Assembly: GCA_937891425.1 (NCBI GenBank)
Contig: CALAGD010000030.1
Coordinates: 1-64,000, forward strand
DNA: 64,000 nt
From: an uncultured Pigmentiphaga sp.
Lineage (GTDB): Bacteria > Pseudomonadota > Gammaproteobacteria > Burkholderiales > Burkholderiaceae_B
Direction of reading: 5' to 3'
The position numbers were made by a program, and so were the translations under genes. The notes beneath the pieces are model-generated. The model saw nothing but the letters and a program-made list of their open reading frames with translations, was not told the DNA's origin and did no database searches. Shown piece by piece: positions 44,569 to 52,258 of this stretch. Positions within the stretch are counted from its first letter, which is position 1. Every line of letters begins with the position of its first letter.

Positions 44569-44803
44569 TGAATCGCGGCGGACATTGTGACAGAGGAGGC
44601 TGGCTTCCTTCTTTCCCTGCTCCGCAGCGAAATGTGAATCGAGGTAAAGAATCCTTCTCCACCCTCGTTCCCCGTGAATTCACTTGGGGCAGTTCGACCA
44701 CCTGGGGCGTGTAGCCCGGACTCCCGGGCCACTTCAGGCAGTCTTCTCCCGTCATGCACGAGATGCCCGCCAGCTGAGGCGGCGAGAATCAGATGCCAGT
44801 GCG
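44569..44803. other. Intergenic stretch after the decarboxylase stump
   Basis: 235 bases between the truncated decarboxylase gene and the 3' end of the glutamine-synthetase-like gene. Minus-strand frames cross it but show nothing I can name. Given the broken gene on its left it may hold further decayed sequence. Confidence 0.4.
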
Positions 44804-46237
44804 TCAGAACATGTCAAAGTATTCGCGCTGCTCCCACTCGGTTACCTCCTGGTTGAACCGCGCGATCTCGGCTCGCTTCAGGTAGCACAAATACTCCACG
44901 AAGGGCTTGCCCAGCTGGCCCACCAGGTACTCGTCCGCCTCGAGCGCATGCAGTGCTTCTTCCAGGCTCTGCGGCAGCTTATGTGCCTGCGATTCGTAAG
45001 GAGTGTCGACCGACGGCCCGGGATCGCGCTTGCGCCGAATGCCATCGAGCCCGGAGAAGATCTGCGAAGCAAGGTAGAGGTACGGATTGGCGGCGGGTTC
45101 CCCCACCCTGTTCTCGATGCGTGTGGTACTCAGACCCGGGCCGCCCAGCACCCTGAGCATGGCCGCCCTGTTGTCGCGCGCCCACGTGGCGCGGTCGGGT
45201 GCGAGAGAGAACGGCCGATAGCGTCGGTACCCGTTGATGGTTGGACTGGCCAGCACCGCAGCGCCGCGCGCATGTTCCAGCAGCCCTGCCATGTACTGCA
45301 TGCCGAGCGTGCTGAGCACCTCGTGACCGGACTCGGGCATGAACAGGTTTACGCCATCATCCCTGCTTCGCAGCGACTGGTGCAGATGCCACCCGCTGGA
45401 CATGACGTTCGGAATGCGCGGCCTGCACATGAAAGTGGCATGGTAGCCATTGCGTTGCAGTACCTGCTTGATGGCGCCGCGCAGAAGTACCATCATGTCC
45501 GCCGGCTCAACGCCGGGACGCGCGCCAAATGTAAGTTCAAATTGGCTTGGCCCAAATTCGATCTCCATCGAACGCAAGGGCAACCCCAGCGCCTGCAGGT
45601 TGGTGCGCAGCAGCTCCATCACGTGGTCGACCCTGTCGTAGCGAATCTCGGTGAGGTACTGATACCCGTGCGACAGCAGCGATACCCTGGGCGGCTCACC
45701 CGGCTGGCCCGACTGGTGCAGTTGCAGGTTGGCGTCGTCCAGCCGGAAAACGTGGAACTCCACCTCCAGCCCTGCCAGGTAATCCCAGCCCTGCTCGGCC
45801 AGCAGAGCGACCGCGCGCTGCAGGATCTGTCGCGTGGCAACCGGACACGGCCTGCCATCGGTCAGGTACGCATTGCACAGCACCCAGCCCGTGCGGTGCG
45901 CCCAGGGCAACATCCTGAACGTAGCGGGGTCGGCCACCAACGTGAAGTCGGCGGCCCCCTGCAGCCCGCTGATCTGAAACCCCGTGCTGTTGAATACCGG
46001 GAACACCGTGCGGTGCGAGGTATCTTTCAACAGCAGGGTGGATGTCAGATTCACCCCGTCCCATAGGGCGTTCTGCGCCTCCGGGGCCACCAGAGTCTTG
46101 CCGCGCAGGATGCCGTGCTGATCCGGAAATACGAATCGCACCACGTCGGTCTCGGCAGCAATGCGGCGGGCCAGCTCACGCGCCTGCTCCCGCTGTTCAT
46201 CCGACCACAGAGAATGTCGTTCGACGAAACTGCTCAT
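44804..46237 (-). CDS. Glutamine synthetase-like gamma-glutamyl ligase
   Basis: A 477-residue GS-superfamily enzyme. The catalytic Glu pair is LEVEFHVF (Glu158, Glu160), with MEIEFGPSQFELTF near 220, SSGWHLHQSL for the His of the active site, and RPFSLAPDRATWARDNRAAMLRV and ENRVGEPAANPYLYLASQI for the ATP/glutamate site. The sequence resembles the GS-like family of amine-glutamylating enzymes (PuuA, IpuC, aniline TdnQ/AtdA1) more than GlnA. It is two bases after the Rieske gene on the same strand, so it is co-translated. Start ATG at 46237; a GTG at 46288 also exists. Substrate unknown. Confidence 0.87.
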   Translation of the reverse strand: MSSFVERHSLWSDEQREQARELARRIAAETDVVRFVFPDQHGILRGKTLVAPEAQNALWDGVNLTSTLLLKDTSHRTVFPVFNSTGFQISGLQGAADFTLVADPATFRMLPWAHRTGWVLCNAYLTDGRPCPVATRQILQRAVALLAEQGWDYLAGLEVEFHVFRLDDANLQLHQSGQPGEPPRVSLLSHGYQYLTEIRYDRVDHVMELLRTNLQALGLPLRSMEIEFGPSQFELTFGARPGVEPADMMVLLRGAIKQVLQRNGYHATFMCRPRIPNVMSSGWHLHQSLRSRDDGVNLFMPESGHEVLSTLGMQYMAGLLEHARGAAVLASPTINGYRRYRPFSLAPDRATWARDNRAAMLRVLGGPGLSTTRIENRVGEPAANPYLYLASQIFSGLDGIRRKRDPGPSVDTPYESQAHKLPQSLEEALHALEADEYLVGQLGKPFVEYLCYLKRAEIARFNQEVTEWEQREYFDMF

Positions 46238-46239
46238 GG

Positions 46240-47586
46240 CTACTGCACACTCTCGATGGACTCCTGCGCAAGGCGCCGGCTCGCCCACGTCGAGCGGCGG
46301 CGCCGCTCGAGGTCGGCACGCTGCCAGTACGTCTCAGCGGAATCACCGCTGTGGTTCACCCCATCAATGGCAGCCGGCCCGCTGAACTGCCCTGCCTGAG
46401 TGGCGTCAATCAACAACGGAGCCGAACCACCATCCAGCACGCTTTCAATGGCGCGTACCAGCATGCGCCGATACGTGACAATGCCGACATCGGTCGCTCC
46501 GAGATGTTCGCGCGTGCGGTCCTGGATGGGTCCTTGCGACTCGACCGCCCACTGGTCGTGCACGTTGATGTCGTCGCCCATGCCCGTATAGGTGCGCGTG
46601 CGCTGCTCGTCGGCGTCGTATCCGTAGTTGTTGCGTCGGTTGCGCCGCGAGGTGTAGTCAGGCAATTCGTACAGCTGCAGCCGCTGCTCGCGCATGCGCT
46701 GCCGATCTACCGGTGCGCCGTAACTGGTGAATATGGCGTACCAATAGCAGTGGTAATCGTCGATGGGCACATGCCACTGGGTAATGATCATTTCCGGGCT
46801 CATCGGAATGACGATGGCCTGCGGAAAGACCAGGTTGGTTACCCTGACGTGCGTGACCGCGGTATCGATGGCACGCGTGGTGACGAGACGAAAACCATAG
46901 TTGGTGGATTCAACCCGGATGTCGGGCCGGGCATACTCGCGCAATACGCGCGTCATTGCCAGTTCGGAATTGGCCGAGGTACTGCGAAACTGCTTGCCGT
47001 AGGCCTGGGCGGGATCTTCATCGTGGAAGAACCGATGCAGGTACGAGGCATGGGCCGGGTCGATGCCCACTTCCAGCGCCTGCAGCCAGTTGCATTCGAA
47101 CAGGCCCTTGAATGCGAACGTGTGGCTCTCGGGCGCGACAAAGCAGTCGAAGTCGGGGAACGCCGGCGGGTCTCCGTCTCCAATGTAGGCGAAGATGATT
47201 CCGCTTTTCTCGATGACCGGGTAGGAAGCCTGCTTCACGGCAAGATGCAGCCGGCTGCGCAGTGGTTCGGCCGGGGTCTCCAGGCACTGGCCCCTCGTGT
47301 TGAACAGCCAGCCGTGAAACACGCAGCGCAGCCCGCCGTCCTCGAGCCTGCCGTAGGCGAGATCGGCCCCCCGGTGCGGGCAATCGCGATCGAGCAGGCC
47401 GAGCTCGCCGCGCTCATCGCGAAACAGCACGAAATCCTGCCCCATGAGCTTCACCGCACGAAGCGGGCGTCTTGCTTCGAGCTCCTCCGCCAGCGCGATG
47501 GGTTGCCAGTAACGCCGGAGCAGTTTGCCTGCCGGATCGTCGCGCCCCACCCGTGTCATCAGATCGTTCTGTTCCTTGCTCAACAT
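46240..47586 (-). CDS. Rieske non-haem iron oxygenase, alpha subunit
   Basis: A 448-residue aromatic-ring-hydroxylating-type oxygenase. The [2Fe-2S] Rieske ligands are C69-P-H71 and C88-x2-H91 (DCPHRGADL and CVFHGW). The catalytic iron site is in LEVGIDPAHASYLHRF (Asp176, His179, His184). It is of the phthalate-4,5-dioxygenase-like single-subunit type, with no small subunit beside it. No reductase is adjacent; one must be supplied elsewhere. The ATG at 47586 has AGGAGA upstream. It is followed immediately by the GS-like gene and is divergent from a Bug receptor gene. Confidence 0.93.
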   Translation of the reverse strand: MLSKEQNDLMTRVGRDDPAGKLLRRYWQPIALAEELEARRPLRAVKLMGQDFVLFRDERGELGLLDRDCPHRGADLAYGRLEDGGLRCVFHGWLFNTRGQCLETPAEPLRSRLHLAVKQASYPVIEKSGIIFAYIGDGDPPAFPDFDCFVAPESHTFAFKGLFECNWLQALEVGIDPAHASYLHRFFHDEDPAQAYGKQFRSTSANSELAMTRVLREYARPDIRVESTNYGFRLVTTRAIDTAVTHVRVTNLVFPQAIVIPMSPEMIITQWHVPIDDYHCYWYAIFTSYGAPVDRQRMREQRLQLYELPDYTSRRNRRNNYGYDADEQRTRTYTGMGDDINVHDQWAVESQGPIQDRTREHLGATDVGIVTYRRMLVRAIESVLDGGSAPLLIDATQAGQFSGPAAIDGVNHSGDSAETYWQRADLERRRRSTWASRRLAQESIESVQ

Positions 47587-47772
47587 GGTGTCTCCTGCCT
47601 CGCGGTTGGTGGCATGGGGATAGTATGCAGGCCCTCGCGTGATTGGCAAGACTTGGGCCTCCTGCCCGGACCGCCCCATCCGGGCTGCGCTGGTCGGGTG
47701 TGCCACGCTATCATGGTGCAACTGCGCGCATCGACGCAGCCATCAAGAAATCGAGCAAGGAGGAGACGTACC

Positions 47773-48822
47773 ATGCAGTTGCCCCATCGAGGTTCATTTG
47801 CATCGTGCGCAGCCCTGCTGCGACGCACATTCGCACACACCGCGGGTCTACTGGCACTGGCAACGCTCGGTGTCGGCACGCCTGCCGCCCATGCGGCCGA
47901 TCAGGGCCCGTCCGAGCGCGCCGTCACCATCATCGTTCCGTTCGCAGCAGGCGGCAGCCTGGATGCTACCGCGCGCGCCATGAGCGAGAAGCTCGCCCAG
48001 GAACTCAAGCAGCCGGTCGTCATCGTGAACCGTCCGGGCGGCGGTACTTCGGTCGGCGCACGCGCGGCTGCCCAGGCGGCGCCCGACGGCCACACGCTAT
48101 TCCTCACGTCCGGTTCGGCCTTCGGCTTCATGCATTTGCTGCTGCCCGGGTTCGACCTCGGCATCAAGGATTTCGCGCCCATCGCAGGGGTCGCCATCAA
48201 CACGTCCATTTTCGCCGTCAATCCCTCATCTTCTGCCCAGACCCTCGAGGATCTCGTGAAGATCGCGGAATCCAGCCCGAAAGGACTGACGTTCTGCACC
48301 ACCGGCGTCAATGGGCTGAATCACCTGCAACTCGAGATGTTCAAGGCTGCCATCAAGAAAAAGACCGGCAAGGAACCCAACATCGTGCACGTACCTTATA
48401 ACGGTGTTGCTCCCGCGCTGACCGCCCTGCGCGCGGGCGACGTCGAGGCCTGCACGCTACCTTACAGCGGGTTGATCACGCAGTTGCACGGCAAGGACAT
48501 CCGCGTGCTGGCAGTGCAGCGGCGCGAACGTCTGTCCACGCTGCCCGACGTAAAGACCACCGGCGAACAGGGGTATGAAGAGCTCGACGGCAACGACCAG
48601 ATCGTGATGATGCTGGCACCGGCCGCGACCCCGCCCGAGACCCTGGCGCGCATCGGGAAAGCCGTTGAGGCCACCATGAAGGATCCGGCCGTATTCGAGA
48701 CGCTTACGCGACTCGACGTTCAGCCCATCTACATGAACTCCCGCGACACACGTGCCTGGCTCGAACAGGACGTTGCGAAAATCTCGGAAGTCATACGCAA
48801 CGCCGGCCTGGCCGTCAAGTAG
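47773..48822 (+). CDS. Bug/TctC periplasmic receptor (Rieske/GS cluster)
   Basis: A 349-residue receptor with a long leader and signal peptide (ALATLGVGTPAAHA), then ERAVTIIVPFAAGGSLD, NRPGGGTSVG and LSTLPDVKTTGEQGYEEL. Divergent from the Rieske/GS operon and convergent with lysR. I infer that it binds the compound, or a relative of it, handled by the Rieske/GS pair. ATG at 47773 with AAGGAGGAG upstream. The longer frame upstream to 46042 is antisense to the Rieske gene and not real. Confidence 0.92.
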   Translation: MQLPHRGSFASCAALLRRTFAHTAGLLALATLGVGTPAAHAADQGPSERAVTIIVPFAAGGSLDATARAMSEKLAQELKQPVVIVNRPGGGTSVGARAAAQAAPDGHTLFLTSGSAFGFMHLLLPGFDLGIKDFAPIAGVAINTSIFAVNPSSSAQTLEDLVKIAESSPKGLTFCTTGVNGLNHLQLEMFKAAIKKKTGKEPNIVHVPYNGVAPALTALRAGDVEACTLPYSGLITQLHGKDIRVLAVQRRERLSTLPDVKTTGEQGYEELDGNDQIVMMLAPAATPPETLARIGKAVEATMKDPAVFETLTRLDVQPIYMNSRDTRAWLEQDVAKISEVIRNAGLAVK

Positions 48823-48834
48823 TAACCGCAACCA

Positions 48835-49776
48835 CTAACGCTTCTCATGGACTGGCGGGAACATGCAGCGTTCCTGCATGACCGCCAGTAGTGCCCGCAG
48901 GAACTCCGACTCGGCCGGGCTGCGATGGCGGCCCTTGGCTGACAGCTGATAGAAGTTCACGGTGACACGCGGGTCGCGCACCGGCCGTGCCTGGATGCGC
49001 ATGCGCTCGCACGCCGCGAGCGTGAACGACGGCAGAACCGCCTTGCCCATGCCCTGTTCTACCATGAACAGCAGGGTGGGAATGTGGTTGTAAGTCTGCC
49101 GATCCGGCTCGAGCTGCCCCACTCGCGCAAGGTGCAGGTCTACCCACTGTTGCAGCGGATTGTCCGGCGCGAGGCCAATCAGCTGCTCACGCACGAGATC
49201 TTCCCACTTCACGCACTCTGGAGACTTCGCTGGCGCGTCCGCGTCGGACATGTCCGCACGCGGCTCCACGCAGATCAGCTCACACTCGAATAACCGCCGG
49301 CGATGCAGCCCGGCCATCGGCCGGAAGAAGATGCCCAGGCCGAGATCTACCTCACCCGACTCAACCAGTTTCGGGATGCGGTCGCGCTCCGTGTCGACGA
49401 CCTTGACCTTCAGTTCAGGGTTGACCCTGGCCATGCGCCGACATACCTCGGGCAGAAGATGCGATGCCACGAACGGGGTGGCTGCCACCGACAGCCGGCG
49501 GGCCACCTGGCGCGACAGCTGCTCAATCGAGAGCACCGCATTTTCCAGACGTGCAATGACGTCCTCGGCCACCGTAAGCAACTGCCGGCCCGCGGACGAC
49601 AGCGCGATCGAGCGCGTCGTGCGCTCGAACAGACGGCTGCCCAACTGCTTTTCCAGCTGCTGGATCATCAGGCTCAGGCCTTGCTGCGTCATGTGCAGAT
49701 TCTCGGCTGCACGGGTGAAATTCTTCAGATATGCCACCGCCACGAACGCCTTCAACTGTCGGTAAGACAGATTCAT
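48835..49776 (-). CDS. LysR-family transcriptional regulator
   Basis: A 313-residue LTTR. The N-terminal helix-turn-helix is RQLKAFVAVAYLKNFTRAAENLHMTQQGLSLMIQQLEKQLGSRLFERTTRSI (about residues 6-57), and the C-terminal effector domain follows. The family usually responds to aromatic acids or their oxidation products. It is divergent from the FAD monooxygenase gene, with a 130-base gap that holds a short palindrome, so it probably controls the monooxygenase-Bug-decarboxylase operon. Confidence 0.93.
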   Translation of the reverse strand: MNLSYRQLKAFVAVAYLKNFTRAAENLHMTQQGLSLMIQQLEKQLGSRLFERTTRSIALSSAGRQLLTVAEDVIARLENAVLSIEQLSRQVARRLSVAATPFVASHLLPEVCRRMARVNPELKVKVVDTERDRIPKLVESGEVDLGLGIFFRPMAGLHRRRLFECELICVEPRADMSDADAPAKSPECVKWEDLVREQLIGLAPDNPLQQWVDLHLARVGQLEPDRQTYNHIPTLLFMVEQGMGKAVLPSFTLAACERMRIQARPVRDPRVTVNFYQLSAKGRHRSPAESEFLRALLAVMQERCMFPPVHEKR

Positions 49777-49805
49777 TTCATTCTCTTGTTAATTCATTGC
49801 ATAAA

Positions 49806-49818
49806 CATGTTTTACATG
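49806..49818. promoter_or_regulatory. Candidate LysR-binding palindrome
   Basis: CATGT-TTT-ACATG, perfect 5-base arms, lying between the divergent lysR (start 49776) and monooxygenase (start 49907) genes. LTTR boxes are typically short dyads of the T-N11-A type near the regulator's own promoter, which fits its location; the exact pattern is not a strict T-N11-A. Confidence 0.45.
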
Positions 49819-49906
49819 ATGCCAGATCACGCGTGTAATTTCGGTCCACATCGCTGACCATCGGCCAAACTGGCCCGAGTCTTCAAGGCGAATCGACAGG
49901 AACACC

Positions 49907-51109
49907 ATGGAAAACCGCAACGTGCATGTCGTTATCGTAGGAGCGGGGATCGGCGGCCTGACCGCCGCCGCGGCGCTATTGATGCGCGGCTTCCGCGTGA
50001 CCGTCCTCGAGCAGGCGCCCCAACTGGGCGAAGTGGGAGCGGGCGTGCAGCTGGCCGCCAATGCCACCCGTGTCATGAGCCTCATCGGCATCGAGGACGC
50101 CATTGACCGCACAGGCGCCCATCCGACCGGCAAGGAGATCCGGCTCTGGAGCACGGCGCAGACGTGGCCACTGTTCGACCTCGGACAGGCGTCCATCGAA
50201 CGCTACGGGCACCCCTATGTCATGTTTCACCGCGCCGACCTGCACCAGGCACTGGTTGAACGGGTACGCGCGCTTGACGCCAGCTGCATCCGGCTCAACG
50301 CCAGGTGCATCAGTGTCGACCCGCACGGCGAGCGCCCGCGCGCACGGCTCGCCTCGGGCGACGAAGTGGCAGGCGACGTCGTGATCGGTGCCGATGGCGT
50401 TCACTCCTGCGTACGCTCCCTGGTGGTCGAGCGCGACACGCCCATCCGCTCGGGCCTGCACGCCTGGCGCGGCGTCATTCCGACCGAACGGCTCCCGGAG
50501 CACCTACGCCGCCCGGTCGGTGTGAACTGGGTAGGCCCGGGACGCCACGTCATTCATTACCCCCTGCGAAGGGGCGAGCTGACGAACTTCGTCGGCATTG
50601 TCGAGGGCAGCGAATGGGACGTCGAGTCGTGGTCGCACAAGGGCACGCTGGAAGACTGCCTGGCCGACTTCGCCGGTTGGCACGAGGACGTGCAAACCAT
50701 GATCCGCGCAATCGATGTGCACTACAAATGGGCACTGCTCGCCCGTGATCCGATTCCGAACTGGACAGTCGGTCACGTTACCCTCCTGGGCGACGCGGCC
50801 CACCCCACCCTGCCGTTCCTCGCCCAGGGAGCGTGCATGGCCATGGAAGACGGCTACATCATCGCGCGCGCGCTTGATGCCCACCGCGGCGACATTCCGG
50901 CCGCACTCGCTGCCTACCAGGCAGCACGGCTGGAGCGCACTGCCCGCGTGGTACGAGGCTCCAACGAGAATGCGACACGCTTTCACAACCCGAAGCTGGC
51001 CGAAGCTGAGGGCGCCGTGGCATATATCGAGGACCAATGGGCACCCGACAAGGTGCAGCAACGCTATGACTGGCTGTTTTCCTATCGAGTCGATGAAGTG
51101 CCTGTCTGA
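49907..51109 (+). CDS. FAD-dependent aromatic monooxygenase (salicylate-hydroxylase-like)
   Basis: A 400-residue flavoprotein hydroxylase. The FAD dinucleotide fold is VVIVGAGIGG (residues 8-17), the DG motif is VVIGADGVHSCVR, and the GD motif is LLGDAAHPTLPFLAQGACMAMED near residue 290. The sequence resembles salicylate 1-hydroxylase and 3-hydroxybenzoate 6-hydroxylase. The likely substrate is a hydroxybenzoate-type acid. First gene of an operon with a Bug receptor and a benzoylformate-decarboxylase-like enzyme; divergent from lysR. Confidence 0.92.
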   Translation: MENRNVHVVIVGAGIGGLTAAAALLMRGFRVTVLEQAPQLGEVGAGVQLAANATRVMSLIGIEDAIDRTGAHPTGKEIRLWSTAQTWPLFDLGQASIERYGHPYVMFHRADLHQALVERVRALDASCIRLNARCISVDPHGERPRARLASGDEVAGDVVIGADGVHSCVRSLVVERDTPIRSGLHAWRGVIPTERLPEHLRRPVGVNWVGPGRHVIHYPLRRGELTNFVGIVEGSEWDVESWSHKGTLEDCLADFAGWHEDVQTMIRAIDVHYKWALLARDPIPNWTVGHVTLLGDAAHPTLPFLAQGACMAMEDGYIIARALDAHRGDIPAALAAYQAARLERTARVVRGSNENATRFHNPKLAEAEGAVAYIEDQWAPDKVQQRYDWLFSYRVDEVPV

Positions 51110-51179
51110 AGCCACGGCAATTGGGCTTCCGCTTTCACTGGTTTTGAATTCCCTGATGAGCTAGAGGAGGAGTTTCCAC

Positions 51180-52157
51180 ATGCACTTGAGAACCGGATTG
51201 ATGCTGTTGGGCACGCTGTTTTCCGTCGGACTTGTGACCGGCGCACAGGCTGCACCCGACTACCCGAAACGCCCCATCACCCTGGTCGTCCCCTATGCGC
51301 CCGGCGGCCCCACCGACACGGCCGCCCGCATCCTGGCGCAGGGGCTGCAGGAAAGCACCGGTGCCAATGTCATCGTCGAGAACGTGCCTGGCGGCGGAGC
51401 CACGGTCGGTTCTGGGCAGGTATCCCGCGCCAAACCGGACGGGTACACCCTGCTCTGGGGAGGCAAGAGCACGCATGCGCTCGCGCCCAACCTGCGCCCC
51501 GACCTCTCGTACCACCCGTTCAACTCGTTCGAACCCGTGGCCATGGTAGGTTCGCAACCCTACGTGCTCACGGTCCGCACCGACTCCCCTTACAAGTCGG
51601 CCGCCGATCTCGTCAAGGATGCCAAGGCACGCCCGGGTGCGCTGAATTATTCGTCGCCGGGGATCGGCAGCGCTCCGCACCTGGCCTCCGAACTTTTCGT
51701 GCTGCGTACCGGCATCGATGCCCGCCACATCCCCTACAAGGGCGGCGCTCCAGCCATGATGGCAGTGCTGTCCGGGGAGGTGGACTACTACATCGATACG
51801 CCAACGCTGCCCAAGACACAGGCCGAAGGCGGCAAGGTGCGTTTGCTGGGAGTCTCGAGCAAGGATCGTCTGCCCGACATGCCAGATGTACCTACATTCA
51901 AGGAACTGGGGTACGATGGCCTGGAAATGCAGACCTGGTTCGGCATTTTTGCCCCGAAGGACACGCCACAGGATATCGTCAACTGGCTCAACGAAAAGAT
52001 CAATGCCGTGTTGCGTGATCCCAAGGCCGCGCAGGCGCTGGCCAATGCCGGTTTCGACGTGGAAATCATGACCCCGCAGCAGTTCGGACAATACGTTCAC
52101 GATGAGAGCGAGCGCTGGGGCAAGATCATTCGCGGCGCAAACATCAGCATCCAGTAA
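51180..52157 (+). CDS. Bug/TctC periplasmic receptor (monooxygenase cluster)
   Basis: A 325-residue receptor with a signal peptide ending GAQA, then PDYPKRPITLVVPYAPGGPTD, NVPGGGATVG, and MPDVPTFKELGYDGLEMQTWFG. The C-terminal SERWGKIIRGANISIQ is the family closing segment and is comparable with the left-edge remnant. AGAGGAGG precedes the ATG. Between the monooxygenase and the decarboxylase-like gene, so the ligand is probably an aromatic or 2-oxo acid fed into that pathway. Confidence 0.94.
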   Translation: MHLRTGLMLLGTLFSVGLVTGAQAAPDYPKRPITLVVPYAPGGPTDTAARILAQGLQESTGANVIVENVPGGGATVGSGQVSRAKPDGYTLLWGGKSTHALAPNLRPDLSYHPFNSFEPVAMVGSQPYVLTVRTDSPYKSAADLVKDAKARPGALNYSSPGIGSAPHLASELFVLRTGIDARHIPYKGGAPAMMAVLSGEVDYYIDTPTLPKTQAEGGKVRLLGVSSKDRLPDMPDVPTFKELGYDGLEMQTWFGIFAPKDTPQDIVNWLNEKINAVLRDPKAAQALANAGFDVEIMTPQQFGQYVHDESERWGKIIRGANISIQ

Positions 52158-52200
52158 CAGCAACGCAAGCCGTTACGGGTTTTCTCGTGTTCCAATCAAC

Positions 52201-52230
52201 AGGGGCTGGCCTGACTGGAGGCCAGCCCCT
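52201..52230 (+). terminator. Strong hairpin after the Bug receptor gene
   Basis: Twelve-base perfect arms AGGGGCTGGCCT / AGGCCAGCCCCT with a 6-base loop, between the Bug stop and the decarboxylase-like start. The hairpin has no T-run, so it could be a partial terminator or a processing/stability element that lowers expression of the next gene relative to the receptor. Confidence 0.6.
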
Positions 52231-52258
52231 CGTCATATGATTTCCGAGGTACTTTGCG

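Noticed and set aside
46042..47772. N-terminal extension of the Bug receptor frame to 926 residues
   Set aside because: The extension is antisense to the Rieske gene; the real start with a ribosome-binding site and signal peptide is at 47773.
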